From contig BFEA01000265.1 in assembly GCA_003427395.1 (NCBI GenBank), forward strand, positions 185,357 to 230,981: a DNA stretch of 45,625 bases, in the 5' to 3' direction. This stretch comes from Chara braunii. Taxonomy: Eukaryota > Streptophyta > Charophyceae > Charales > Characeae. Positions 20,106 through 31,704 of this stretch are shown here, piece after piece. The notes under the pieces were generated by a model. That model saw nothing but the letters and a program-made list of their open reading frames with translations. It was not told the DNA's origin and ran no database searches. Every line of letters starts with the position of its first letter. Within the stretch, counting starts at the first letter, position 1. A program made the position numbers and the translations under genes.

Positions 20106-20579
20106 ATGTGCAAAATGAGAATGAACTTCCTTCTAGAACAGGATTCTTTTTCACATTGGGTAGCCCCTCATATCATATTAATCATTTTGCCCTCCAATGG
20201 ATCCTACGCATCTGATTCGGCAGGATTCGAATCAAATCCTTCGGGCCTCGCCGCACAGCCCACCAGATGTGCAAAATGGAGCGTATATCTTTCCTGTAAA
20301 ACGTGGAAAGACGCACGCACTATAGCTTTCGTCTTTTTTTTTCTTTTTTTTTTCTTTTGTTTTTCAAATCTGGTGAGTGGTGGCGTGTGAAGTCATCATG
20401 TCCATCTGTATATTCACCAAGGTTGCTCTTGGCCAGCTGTTGTATATAGGGGCTCTCGCTCCCCTGCTCACCAAATGAGCGAAATGAGAAGGGATCTTTG
20501 GCTAGAACATATGGGATGATACAGTGCCACATCTTTTGTCTTTTGTGCATGTGGTGAATAGTGGAGCAGGGCCCATAGA

Positions 20580-20705
20580 CTTGTTTTTTGGGGGGGAGGT
20601 AAGGTGACAAGAGCAGCCTCCAAGAGAAGGATCTCGCTCATTTAGGATCACTCCAGTCTATTGGTGGGGAGCTACACCTGCTGGAACACGGGTCCAGAGT
20701 CCCTT
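20580..20705 (-). repeat. Dispersed repeat (CCAATAGATGG family), minus strand
   Basis: The plus strand shows the complement: GAGCAGCCTCC, GTCTATTGGTGGGGAGC, CTGCTGGAA..GGGTCCAGAG. It is the same family as the plus-strand copies. Confidence 0.6.
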
Positions 20706-20709
20706 TCAA

Positions 20710-23700
20710 CAGACCGGCGTAACGCGATACAAAGGACGACAGCATAGATTGCCATCTGTCGGAGGGGATTTGTGACGCTCAAACCTCACGCCCTGCACAG
20801 CTTTCCCGTCGGAGTGACTAGAGCATGGAAAGGGGCCTGAAAAGCGCAAAAATGGGGTGTGCCGAGGTTTTTTGGGAAATTGAGTACGGAGACACAGACA
20901 AAACTGAAATCTCCCATGTGGTCCCATATATGGAGCGACGAGGAAAGCGGGAAACGCAGAAACGAGCCCTTCCTGAATGACTATGTAATCCAAAAAGCAT
21001 CTTTAAACTTTATCGCGTGCAGCGCCACGTTTTTTCCTAGCCTTTCAGCGCCACGCTTTTTTCCTAGCCGAAAGGGAGAGGGAACGCAAGCGGGATCTCG
21101 GATTCAGACGAGGGACCAACGACGCTTTTTGCAGAGCTCAAAATCCGAATCAGAGCGTTGCAGGCTTATTGATTTCTCCTTGAACTTCTCTTCGCCACGT
21201 GTCCGATAGTTGAACCCTTGCGCTTGAACGTGCTCCGTGCAGCGACAATCGCTGCACAACGTGCGAGGTCAGTGGGGAACAATTGTCGGCCATGGGATGG
21301 CAATCACCTCGTTGAAAGGAAGCAAGGCAGAGTATGGAGGGAAAAGAGTATCAATAATCGCAAAACCCCAATTAACAAATCCAAAACACTGTGTTTAGGA
21401 AGGGAAATGATAAGAGCCACCAATCTTGGCTACGACTTCTCGTTCATTACTCGCAAACATGTGTCCTATCCTTGTTTTACGGGAATGGGCGGAGATGTTC
21501 GAGGAGTCAGCGCCCCAATGGCTCCGCTGGCTTAGTCGACATGGCCTATACACACGCATCCACCGCTCACAAAACATGACAATCAAACCCCATCAACTTC
21601 GGGATTCGCCTTTGTAGAGGAAATCATGGATTACAATGAGACTTCCACGCCTACTGCTCCTACGCGAAGGGGGATTACCCAGGAAACTAATGGATGAGTT
21701 TCCAAGTTGGCAATCACGGGTTCTTAAGAAAGGGGCAAAAACGAGGATAAGTTTCGAGTGACGACAACAAAAATACCCAGAACGGTGCATGTGATGGGCA
21801 TTGCCTCTCAAAGCAACAAAAAAAACAAAGATTTTAACGAGTTGAGCAACTTTTTAAGAGGTGCCCATTCCAAAACTTTACAATCACGTCCACAAACAGG
21901 TCATACTTCAAATCATGTAGAGGGGACATTCATTCAAAATGAAGATGAAAATGAAGCGAAGGCAAGAATGTTAACCAACTGGAGGACTTCACGTTCACGA
22001 TCAGTGGGGCACAGTCAATCTCCTCGTTACACTTTTCTTGGAAGTGGAAGGGTGTATCAGGAGGCGAATCAGCTTTGTGGATTGCTAGCGGGGAGGATGT
22101 TTCTAACAAAATTTATAGCTAGGGAGAAAACAAAAAGGAGCGGCATCCATCCATTCATTGACCATCAGCAAATCAACCCTGTCAAGATCCGAGAGAGAGA
22201 GAGAGAGATCATACACACATTGAGAAGACATTCGTTTCACAAAACAACCTTCGTCGACTCTCGCGCTTTGAAGATCCACACCCAGCGAGATCATGAAAAC
22301 GGGAGGGCAAGAAGATAATATAAACTCGCTCAAAACGAGAAGGATAATTGGTCTCTCGCCATGCAACACAACTCCCAATATAAAAAGAAGAAAAGGATAA
22401 TGCACAAAAACTTTTTATCTCGAGCTATGGCCCCAGACCATCCAACCAACCATCAACACATCTCACCTCGCTTCAGCACTGACGATCCCGCCCGCCATAT
22501 ACCAAGCGTTAAACCCCAACGATCATCACCCCGTTCACTCAACTACTACGCAGATTCGCTCGAATCCTTCATCTCGTCACAGTGATCCAACGCTCAATCC
22601 ACAAAGTTGCAGCCGACTCGTTAGGACTTTTCGACTCACTGATCACTACCTCATATAGCCACCAGTCCAACAAATTTGCCCATTTATTGCGAGAGCTTAC
22701 AAGTGATACGCTTGAAAGATTTATAGTTGCACATAGGCGGGGAAGAGAGTGATGATGTGGGATAGAAGAGAGGAGAGATGAGAAAGAGGAAGATGCGCAG
22801 GGTGGACATGTTGATCTGCATAAAGTACTTTGTAGCCAATCGGATCACAGCATGTGGAGTTCAAAGTCTCCTTACACGCTATCGTGCAGTTTCTAAGATT
22901 AATCGGGGGATCAATAACCTAAGAGTCTTCCTACCTGTAGACGAGGGCGGAAAATGACGTTATGAAAAGTAGTATAGAGCAAGATCAAGATACAACGGTA
23001 GCAAGAAAAAAAAAAGAGCTTAAAAAAAGAAGAAAAAAAAAAAGAGTTATTGTTTCTCGATGATGGTACGAAGAAAGAGGTTGGAGAAGCGAGAAAAAAC
23101 GACACGCAAAAACACGACGGAGAGAGAACCATGTGCACAAAATAAAAAATCTACCCAAACAATTGCGTGAAATATCGGTGAAGTTGCGCCTAATTCATAA
23201 AACCGCATTAAAATTGACAAGTTTGAAAGAAAACTCTACGCACGAGTTATAAGCCGCACAAATTTTTACGTCGATTTATATTCTATCATCCATCAACAAA
23301 AAATTAACAGGGTTTATATGGATGTCTCCATAATGTACATGCACAAAGAAATGACTCGCTGCAAAGTATCCCAATAGGCACCCGTGATCTTCGGAATTCA
23401 AAAAGCCTTGAAGAAACAGAAAGCGCTCGCTACAACGTATGCAAATCCTACGTAAAAGTACAACAAATGTAAGGAAAGTTACAGAAAACGAAAGGATAGG
23501 ATTAATCGATATATCCCCTCCACCATGCAAAGCTCGCGGAAACCTAAAATTACAACTCCGTATTGATCGAGACAACTTGAACCTCGACATCACCATCCGC
23601 CGAAACAGCAATATGAGCCAAGTAGAGGGTCTGCAACTGGATCAGATCGAGTCGATCATCAAAGGACAAGCATCCCAAGAAGCAAGAGGCTTAGTAGTTC

Positions 23701-25050
23701 GTTCATGCACGTAAGCTAGTGTGTCACATACATGACGTTTAAAGGGTTCCAAAAATTATGTGATCTCCTGATCGCATGAAGTCGGTAATCATCCAAACAA
23801 AATACAAAAGAAGTTGAGGAAAAAAAGTACAATAAAAAAATTGTCATTAGTCCATCAAGCTTGGTTTATCCCACGAAGGATCAAAATCCTTCAAGTTTTG
23901 GATGAAATCTTATCCACGTGGACTGGTTTTGATCCCAATCCTTCATCGTCTCTGCATGACCCGAATCCATGAAGCTAATCATCTTCATACGAATCTAGAC
24001 AAAATAAACCAGAAAAGCAAAGGAGAAGATACGAGATTATCCGTCGTTTGACTACCAAAAACTTGTATCTTTACGAGGGGTTAAATCCTCGTGTGACAAT
24101 CATTGCTTTATGGGTCGGGACGTTTCCCGATCGTGCTTCTACTCTATCAACCGAAACTTACCAAACTCGATTCATCGTACCTGTAGAGGAAGGGATGAGA
24201 CAGGATTAAAAAAGAATTAAAAAAAAAAAAGATGATGGTCTAAGTGGTGCATAGGAACCCAACGTGTCAACAAGCAGAGGAACCTCGGAGGATCAGGATC
24301 ACAATCGCGAGTGTCTAGTTGTCTTCCCAGTAACACCATCATGATCTCGATCGTCGCTTTGTCTTTTCCTTCCACGTGTCTGCTCATATCTATTTTGTCC
24401 GACCGTAATCGATGCATATGAGTGTTGGCGGTAATCGAAGACGTTCCTGTAAGAAAGGAGACAAGTAATTGAATACAACGTCCTACAAGTTAACAAAGTG
24501 GACGATGTGGTGAACACGGGGGAAACGATGGTTTGGGCGAGGGAGAGCGGTAAGGTAATCAACGTAAAGGGTATGAATAGTGTGAAGGGTCTCATCACAG
24601 AGAGACTCATAGTCATCAACAGTGATAAGGATTCCCAAAATGATGCACTACAACTCCATGTGATTGCACTGCCTCCATGCTACACAACAGAGAAGGATGT
24701 TAAGGGGGGAGGAGGGTTGGGGGCAGTCGGATGTGGGGTGAGGGTGGACTTCGCAAAGAAGGTGGGTAACGATGTCGAGCACATTAGTTCCCACCTTTCT
24801 ACAAAGGCGAGGGTCCTCCCGGTCACGTCACGCAAGAGTTTAAAGTAAACTTGAAAGAACTTGGAAACGACGCAAGGATAGTCCCACAATCCGCGCAGAA
24901 CGGACGTGGTCACGTCATTCCCTCGTCAGTGTAGTCGGGTGCGCCAACTGTACTTCTCGTGGTCCCCTATGACAAAATAGGTTCCCACAAAGCACAACTT
25001 ACCCCCCCTAAGGGGTTGTCACCACCGTTAAGGGCGTATCCTTACCAAGT
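20710..25050. other. 4.3 kb with few simple repeats and no confidently recognised gene
   Basis: Unlike the flanks, there are almost no microsatellites. The longest frame (21758-22318 plus, 186 residues) has no recognisable domain. A good acceptor (pyrimidine-rich TTTCTTACAG) on the minus strand opens a candidate exon from 24446 down to about 24300. Confidence 0.35.
24299..24446 (-). other. Candidate exon after a strong acceptor; basic/acidic protein-like sequence
   Basis: The minus strand reads TCTCCTTTCTTACAG, then G at 24446. One frame encodes NVFDYRQHSYASITV and an RGRKRQSDDRDHD segment to a stop at 24299. A second frame is also open to 24217. No family is recognised and no donor partner was identified. 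Confidence 0.25.
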
Positions 25051-25052
25051 TA

Positions 25053-25192
25053 CTGACCCACATACGAAATTTTTTATATGCAATTGCAGAGGTGGATCAA
25101 TTGAGGGTGTTTGCTCGTTTCGCTGACCCACATACGAAAGTTTTTATATGCAATTGCAGAGGTGGATCAATCGAGGGTGTTTTCTCGTTTCG
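25053..25192 (+). repeat. 70-bp tandem duplication
   Basis: CTGACCCACATACGAAA starts at 25053 and 25123. The two units differ at only a few bases across 70 bp. Confidence 0.85.
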
Positions 25193-25446
25193 CTGCAGTG
25201 TAGGTATACTTGGTTAAAACGCCGTCTGAACTCGGACATCATCTGTTCTCTAAAGCGCTTATCTCCTGAGTACGAAGAGCACGTCGGTCGACTAGGACAG
25301 TCTCAACCAAGCAAGAAACCCACAAACAATCCTAGCCCTCTGGATACAATCCAAAAGAAGATTACCACAATAACTTCACAATTTAAAAATAGATTGGTCA
25401 GAATCGATAAAAAAACATATTCTCACCGAGAGATAGTCTTGGAACA

Positions 25447-25497
25447 ATTGCGTGTCCATATCACCGACAATCAAATATTGTCGGGAGGACACGCAAT
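25447..25497. repeat. Two-step perfect hairpin
   Basis: ATTGCGTGTCC (25447-25457) pairs with GGACACGCAAT (25487-25497), and CCGACAAT (25464) with ATTGTCGG (25477-25484). The loop is 5 nt and the internal loops 6 and 2 nt. Confidence 0.75.
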
Positions 25498-25762
25498 CAA
25501 CATAATTAATACGTATCAAATTCATTTGCACGAGATCGGTTCAGATCGTGTTTGGGAGAACGCCATGCCAATATGAGAGTCAACCAGGAATGAGTTATTG
25601 ACTAGATGAGATGGTCTACCAAAATCATTATTTTTCACCCCTATGTTACCAAAGAGATCTAAGTTTCATTCTTAAAAGTGAGGGACACGAGCGAATTGAC
25701 AACGTCGGAACCCTGATGCCTTATATATAGGTAGGTCCGTCGATGCATCTTTCAAACCCTGA

Positions 25763-26375
25763 CTACAAGCAAATTTCACTTCTGCCATACACGTCGATGA
25801 AAGATTTGACTTCCAACCTAAATTCGAACCCTTGGTTCAGCCATTCTTCGACAACCCGTATAGCTCGCCTGCAGCAAGGATCAACCAGGGGTTTGTTGAC
25901 CACTTTATCCTCCTACATAATAATTACTCATTATGTTCCTTGAATGATGAAGTACCCATCTTCATCATAATGACACTCAAACATTGTCACAGTCGCTGTC
26001 TTTTCCCAAGGAATGTTGCCACCTCATTATCTATCCTGGGTCCGTACTTCTTTCAGCGCGAGCCCCATCGACGAGAGCGACGCCTACTTGCGTCCACTTC
26101 AAAACTAGTATTCCACTGGACCGAGTTTCTCAAGGCGTCAGTCTTCCGTATGAGTAGTGCCTAAGGAAGTCATTTTCAAGGTTTACTGAGTTAACCTCCT
26201 CCTACTCGTGATTAGGGGAGAGTGGACGCCCCTCGTAGTCGTAGCGCATCCAACCCTTTAGGAAGTGGTCTAGGGTGGTACTCCTCCTCACCCTAGCACA
26301 AAACTCGGATTTCAGAAACAGGGCCATCTCCACCGAACCGACAAAGTACACCCTGTAAAAACGATTCACTCTGCG
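25763..26375 (-). other. Unrecognised protein-like minus-strand stretches, possibly a decayed gene
   Basis: On the minus strand 26202-26375 reads VNRFYRVYFVGSVEMALFLK and onward to a stop, and 25763-25912 reads a helical stretch containing RRAIRVVEEWLNQGFEF. A shorter piece (ATVTMFECHYDEDGYFIIQ) lies between. A further frame at 26824-26985 has similar character. They are in order on one strand but broken by stops and unmatched frames. I cannot name a family, and chance frames are not excluded. Confidence 0.25.
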
Positions 26376-26989
26376 TCAATATCAGGGCCGACTCCTGAAG
26401 CAACGAACCCCCGCCCCAGATGTTTCCTAGAGTGAGGGGAGCTAGTCGACTCCAAGTGGAATCGTTCATCCCTTCCTCTTGAGCAAAAGTGGCTTAGACG
26501 AAATAAAGTTAATGGAGGCACTTGTTTATTGCCATAAATTCATTTTACAACGCTCATGGAATTACCCTTTTCAAAACACGAGTTCATTTGACTTGTAGGC
26601 ATGTAAGGGGTAGATGAAAGATGATCCTTTTGATTATCCCAAGTAGGCATAATTAATTATTTTTTTTGCAAGCATTCTCGTACCTACTTGCACATCAAAC
26701 AAACAACAAGTTCAAAGGGATCCAATAGAGTTTCATACCCAAGTTAGACCCCACCTTTCCACATGCCTGACTCTCACAACCTCACTCTACCTTTTCTCTT
26801 TGAACTTTCAAGAGAAAAAAAAGTCACGCATGGTGCAAGTGCACATAGGTGTGAAGGAAAATCTGAGTCTTCAACTGACCGACCTTGAGTGATCGAAGAA
26901 GAGTGTAGACTGGCCCACTCAAGAAAACCAAGTAGTATCCCAACCAAGTGGAAAGATAATCGTTGCCAAAACCAGACCGGGTGACTCAA

Positions 26990-28138
26990 AACTTGATCAT
27001 TTGTAACCTCCTAATCAAATGGTAGCCTGTGTCCTTTTCCACAGACCCAAACAGGTAAAGCTTGGGCCCACCGAAGGACTTAAGTGAGATAAGCTTCAAA
27101 GAGGGTGTTTTAAAAAATAAGCCCTATGTGGTCCCAGCGCCCCAGACAATCCCAACACAGTCCCAATTGCCCCACAACCTCCAAGGACTGTCCCAAATCA
27201 AACCGCATGTCCCAAACCACCTCCCACTAGGGTGTCCCACATGCGGTAGTCCCAAGTGTGAGATCCGCAAACCACGCACATGAAAAAAATTCCCACGTGT
27301 CCCGCATTGCTCCAACTGGTCCTAGGCGGTCCCACCAAGTCCCGCACTACCGCCCACACATCATCTGGTAGCTCGAACTATTAAAACTGCACAATCTGTG
27401 TACTCCAAAAGAAAAAAAAGGTGGTCCTGAATGTCAAAACCGCAAGGGTCGTCAACTTGAATGCTCACTACGTCGCCCGCTTGTGTCCCAACAAGTCCCA
27501 CTGGCTGCACACTGCGTCATGTGGCTCCAAAAAAACTAATGAAGTCAGCTGCGTGCGTCCGAGCCTATTCACGAGTGCCAAAACAGCACGGTCCACCGCA
27601 CGCATCACCAAGCAAGCGTCAAAGTTGTGGACCACACCTGCCACACTTCTCTCTGCCCCCCCCCTCCAAGAAAAAAAAAAAAAAAGCAGTTCCATCCGGT
27701 CCCACGACCCGAAACTGCATTGGTACACCTGACAACAAGTCCCACCTAGTCCACCCCCTAGCCGATGCGCGCCCTGCTCCAAAAAAAACAAAACCACGTG
27801 GTATCCCAGGAGTAACGCATTGGACCAGGTTCAATATATGAACATAACAAAGTCGTGTCGTCCAACCCAACAGCGTTTCTCCACACAAAACGAACCTGTT
27901 GCCGCCTGGTCACACTGACAGCATAATACCTCCTGGCAGGATGTCATTGTCGCCCAGTCAACCAACCAGATCCTCACACAAAAAAAAAAGAAAACACCGC
28001 AGCATCCGCATCATCTTTTTTAGAAAAATTAAAGTAGAAACCCTGTTGTGAAATGAGTAGCATTTCCCCACCGAAAATGTCACCTCCGTCAAAATGTGCA
28101 AAAAGAGAGTGAACTTCCCACTAGAACATGTTAAAGTC
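26990..28138. other. No recognised gene
   Basis: Short frames only, with scattered GTCCCA motifs. 28090-28127 matches a repeat also seen at 20104-20148 (ATGTGCAAAA.GAGA.TGAACTTCC..CTAGAACA). Confidence 0.35.
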
Positions 28139-29347
28139 GTGGGAGTGTACGAGTACGAGGGAGACATGCGAGGACCTGCGATGACGTGGTTGCATGATTG
28201 GTCGAGCTAGTGAGTGTATTGTAGGCAACAGTAGCTAGTTAGCGAGTCCTTTTTAGAATTGGGAGAATCCCTGTGAGTACAATATGTTGACCAGGGATGA
28301 CCCTTGCCCGACTGAGTCTAGTCTATGAGCACTATGCATGAGTATCAAGTAGGCTAGGACGTTCATGATTCAAACCTGGGCGACTGAGCGGGTGGGTCCG
28401 ACGGTCCGCTTTTTGCTGTCGGCCTAGTTGCGAGTGTTTGAATTTGGTTCCCGCCAATCGGCCTTTGTTTGTTTTTGCGTCGTGAGTAGTAGACTTGCTC
28501 GATTTTAATTGTCCGTAGTAGGTCTGCCGCCGGTTGAGGAGACAAACAATAAGAAGTAGTTTTGTGAGTATTTCAACAGAAAAAATTCACAGAATTAATT
28601 AATAATTCTAGAGTAAAATTATATTCTAAATTTTAAATTTTTATTCCATCTTAAAAAATGTCATTCCAATTTAAAAAAAATTCGTCTTACTTGAAAACTT
28701 TCCTTCCAAAAATGGGGTATCCCTTCTTATTTGAACTGCATGCTAGAGATGGAATGAAATTCTGGATGAGTTCATGAAATATTTTAATTGGAATGTCATT
28801 CTAAGTAAGGATTTCCAATCATAAATAAGTTAATCCAATCTAAATTAAAAGATATTTGTTGGAGTAGAATGAAAGTCTAATTAAAACATTTCATAAACTC
28901 GTCCAGACTTTCATTTCATCTTGAACAAATAAATGTAGTTGGAAGGGGAGACTCATATTTAGATGGGAACTTATCAAATTAAATTGAAAATTTTAGAATT
29001 TGACGAACATTGGAATGATAATTTATAAACATGTAAGTTTTTTTTTTTTAATGGAATATTTTTTCAACTTTCATTTCTCGTGGGAATTTTTCTGTTGTTC
29101 GGTCCTTCCGTCCACCTGGACTTTTCACGCGACTACGAGTCCTCTATGCGGCCCGTTAGTTGCTTTGGCGACGCAGACTCATCGTCTGTTAGTTGCTATG
29201 TCACTTGAGCTTTCATGGGGTTGACCACCGGGCAATCCCTAGGAGTTGACGATTCGTTGAATTCTAATGTGATGCTTGGACCTATCCATTGTGCAATGTG
29301 TCGGTATGCTGTGTGCTGCTTTGTGCAGTCGACTTATGTTTCCATGA
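28139..29347 (+). repeat. Left pseudo-LTR of the Penelope-like element (interrupted by a 524-bp foldback element)
   Basis: It matches 33349-34071 with scattered substitutions. The match runs 28139-28573, stops at the insertion, and resumes at 29098-29347. Confidence 0.75.
28574..29097. mobile_element. AT-rich foldback MITE inserted in the left pseudo-LTR
   Basis: The ends are imperfect inverted repeats: CAACAGAAAAAATTCAC at the left and GTGGGAATTTTTCTGTTG at the right. The element is absent from the right pseudo-LTR, so the empty site is visible, and the flanks suggest a 2-3 bp target duplication (TT or TTC). Internally, about 28750-28790 and 28878-28919 are long inverted arms (GATGAGTTCATGAAATATTT against its diverged complement), so most of the element folds into one hairpin. 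It has no coding capacity. Confidence 0.7.
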
Positions 29348-29509
29348 GCTAGCGTTACAACCTGCTAGGCGATTGTACCTAGAAGAGGGGGCGGCGTCTT
29401 TACGTTTGCAACTGGGCTTGTTGTTTGGTGCGAGTGAAGACCATCGGAGTTGACGGTTGTCGGACGGCTGGAGTAGAGACTAGTCGGGGAGACGACCAAG
29501 GGAATCAGG

Positions 29510-30666
29510 ATGAGCGATGGATCCGGGGAACGAAGGTCGAAGGGAGAGACGTCGAGACCCTCGGCAGACAGTCGCGGGTGCTTTAAGTGCGGGGAAGTCC
29601 GGCACTACGCGAGGGATTGTGCTAAGTATTGGCAGTCTCGGGCATTGGGACGAACGTTTGTTCCCACACCATACGTACCTGGTGGGGCGCGTATGGAGGA
29701 CATCGTCGCAGGACAGTGGTGCACGGCGGAGTCACTTAGTGGAGAGCAGCGGGGATCGGACAATACCGGAGGATACTAAAGCACTGATGAAGGAGTATTT
29801 CCTACAATTGGTCGAGGAAAGGAGGGAACGGATTGAGAAGGAAGCACGGGAAGAACGTAAGAGAGTTGAAGAAGGGACTCGTGTGGAGAAAGAGAAGAAA
29901 CGACTGGAACGATTATGCGAGAAACAACAATATGAGGAAGACAGAGACGCTCGTTTGTTAAGCTTGATTGACGCAAGGATGATGAGAGAACAGGAGGATA
30001 GACGTAGTCAGGGGGAGACAGTCGTAAGACCAACGAAGAAGGTTAACGAGTTCGGAGAGACTATCGAGGAGAAGAAGGAAAGATTGAGACGGACACTCAC
30101 TTTGCAGGAGAGTTTTGATGCGGACGAAGAATTCCTATTGTTGCGGAAGAAAGCAGTTGGGCTGAGAATCCAAGACAAGCGGAAGCATGGTAAAGAAGTA
30201 GCGGTCCGGAACAACCCGCCTATGACAACGCCAAAGAAGCGCACCCTTACGACCTTAACAGATGAATCAAGGCGTGGGATCGAGGAATTGCAGAACGTGC
30301 AACCGGAGGACCAACCAATTTTCAGGAACGCCTCGGAAAATCGACCTGACCTTGAAGCATATCTCGACTTCCTGTGGGCCTGGTGGGAAAGAAAGATACG
30401 AGAAGGAGGTGCGGCGATTTCTACGATGCTTTGACGATCAATTAACTGAAGGAAGTTTGCAAGAGGGAGAAAGTGAACTATGGGAAGCGAGAAGCGACGA
30501 TCAAGCGATTGGTGATCGGCGAGTGGTTACGACATATGATGCAACCCACATACCACTGTCATCTACACCACTCACGGAAACTCGAGGCGCAACTACTACG
30601 ACTAGGAGCATCAAGGCTGAGGATACAACGGACGAGTCAAGCGAGACGGATGAGGAAGAGGAGTGA
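29510..30666 (+). pseudogene. ORF1-like protein of the Penelope-like element: CCHC zinc knuckle, coiled coil, acidic tail
   Basis: The frame starting at the ATG at 29510 has a retroviral-type zinc knuckle, C-x2-C-x4-H-x4-C, at residues 24-37 (CFKCGEVRHYARDC). A frame change near 29765 leads into a long Glu/Arg/Lys-rich coiled coil (roughly 29800-30110), then a basic segment. A second change near 30395 leads to an acidic tail ending DEEEE and a TGA at 30664-30666. Knuckles of this type bind nucleic acid and, with the coiled coil, suggest a gag-like RNA-binding protein. The two shifts may be decay, or less likely programmed. This protein lies about 20 bp before the endonuclease frame. Confidence 0.55.
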
Positions 30667-30687
30667 AGTCAACGGAGTGTTTGTGGT

Positions 30688-31530
30688 TTGCGTGATCTGG
30701 CAACAGAGGTCTGCAGACGTAGGCAGCAAGATGGAGGGAAGGATAGACTAGACGATCGACTACTGAAGCTGATTACGATCAAGTTAGCTCTGTTGGGAGG
30801 CTTACCACGGGAAGAGAAATTCACCAAGTACTGGCTCGACGAATTGGCGAAGGGATGTTTGGATCTGGAAGACCCCGGTAGCTGTGTGTATGTGTTAATC
30901 TCGCCATGGTTCAAACAGGTCTACATCAGGATGACCGAGAGGCGCCTATGGGCGCGATGGCGGGAGCACTCCAGTCATGGCAAAGGAGGGGGCGACAAGT
31001 GGAGATGGGCACTCTACAATTGGCTCGGGAAGGTGGGCGCACAAAAGTACGTCGCCGTACCTTTGTACTTCAGCGATGATCGGAGGGAATTGAAAGCCGT
31101 CGAGAGTACCCTGATAAAATTGTGGTCGCCGAGTTTAAACTCTCGAGGGATAGGAGGTAAGAAGATCCAGAAAAACGGGAAGAGGCGGCCAGGTAGACGG
31201 GAACGACGAAATAATCGGAATGGTTATCCGGGTAATGGGAGGTCGATTACGAGGAAGGAAGAAAAGCGTGAGATCAGTAGGATAGTCGAGTTTCGAAGAG
31301 AGGGGGAGGAGAAAGGAACGGTTGGAGTCGTGCGTTTGCTTAGAAGATTGAGGGAGGAGAAATTGAAGGGTGGGATTAGGCTCGATTGTCAGGGAGGAAG
31401 CATATGGGCGGATGGTTGGAGACTTATTCGGAGACTATTCGGGGAATCGATGGTGAAGTGTGCGAAGGGAACGAAACCACTGAGAAAGTGCAAACGTTTT
31501 TTCGAGCAAGGGAGGCTGATAGTTATTTGA
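30688..31530 (+). pseudogene. GIY-YIG endonuclease domain of the Penelope-like element (N-terminal to RT)
   Basis: The domain occupies residues 64-152 counted from 30688 (about 30877-31143). Seen in order are CVYVL (the GIY strand), VYIRMTERRLWARWREH (the YIG strand with catalytic Arg at residue 90 and His 94), LYNWLGKVGAQKY, and ELKAVESTLIKLWSPSLN with the catalytic Glu (residue 139) and conserved Asn. The Gly of YIG is replaced by Arg, so activity is doubtful. A basic region (KRRPGRRERRNNR) follows. There is no good ATG at the frame start, so the true start is unknown, and the upstream TGA of the ORF1-like frame is only 20 bp away. Reading continues past the stop at 31528-31530 in recognisably protein-like sequence to about 31680, which suggests one originally continuous ORF with the RT. 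Confidence 0.68.
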
Positions 31531-31704
31531 AGGATTAATGAGGCCTCCCTCGCGGTTTTGTACTTACGGGATCAGATGGTCGGTATGTTTAAGAATCCGT
31601 CTCGAAGGAGTTCCTTGAAAAAACTGGGGCTTAGTGCACTGGTAAAGTATTATAGTGCAATTAAGGGTTTCTCCACTAAGTGAAGTCGATCTAAGGCTAG
31701 ATGT

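Noticed and set aside
21758-22318. 186-residue plus-strand ORF as a gene
   Set aside because: No recognisable domain, no splice or promoter context, and it contains a GA microsatellite. Possible but unsupported.
23276-23611. Minus-strand frame with GDISINP and GDIHINP, resembling 2A or LINE motifs
   Set aside because: The Pro-Gly-Pro needed for a 2A motif is absent and there is no LINE endonuclease or RT nearby.
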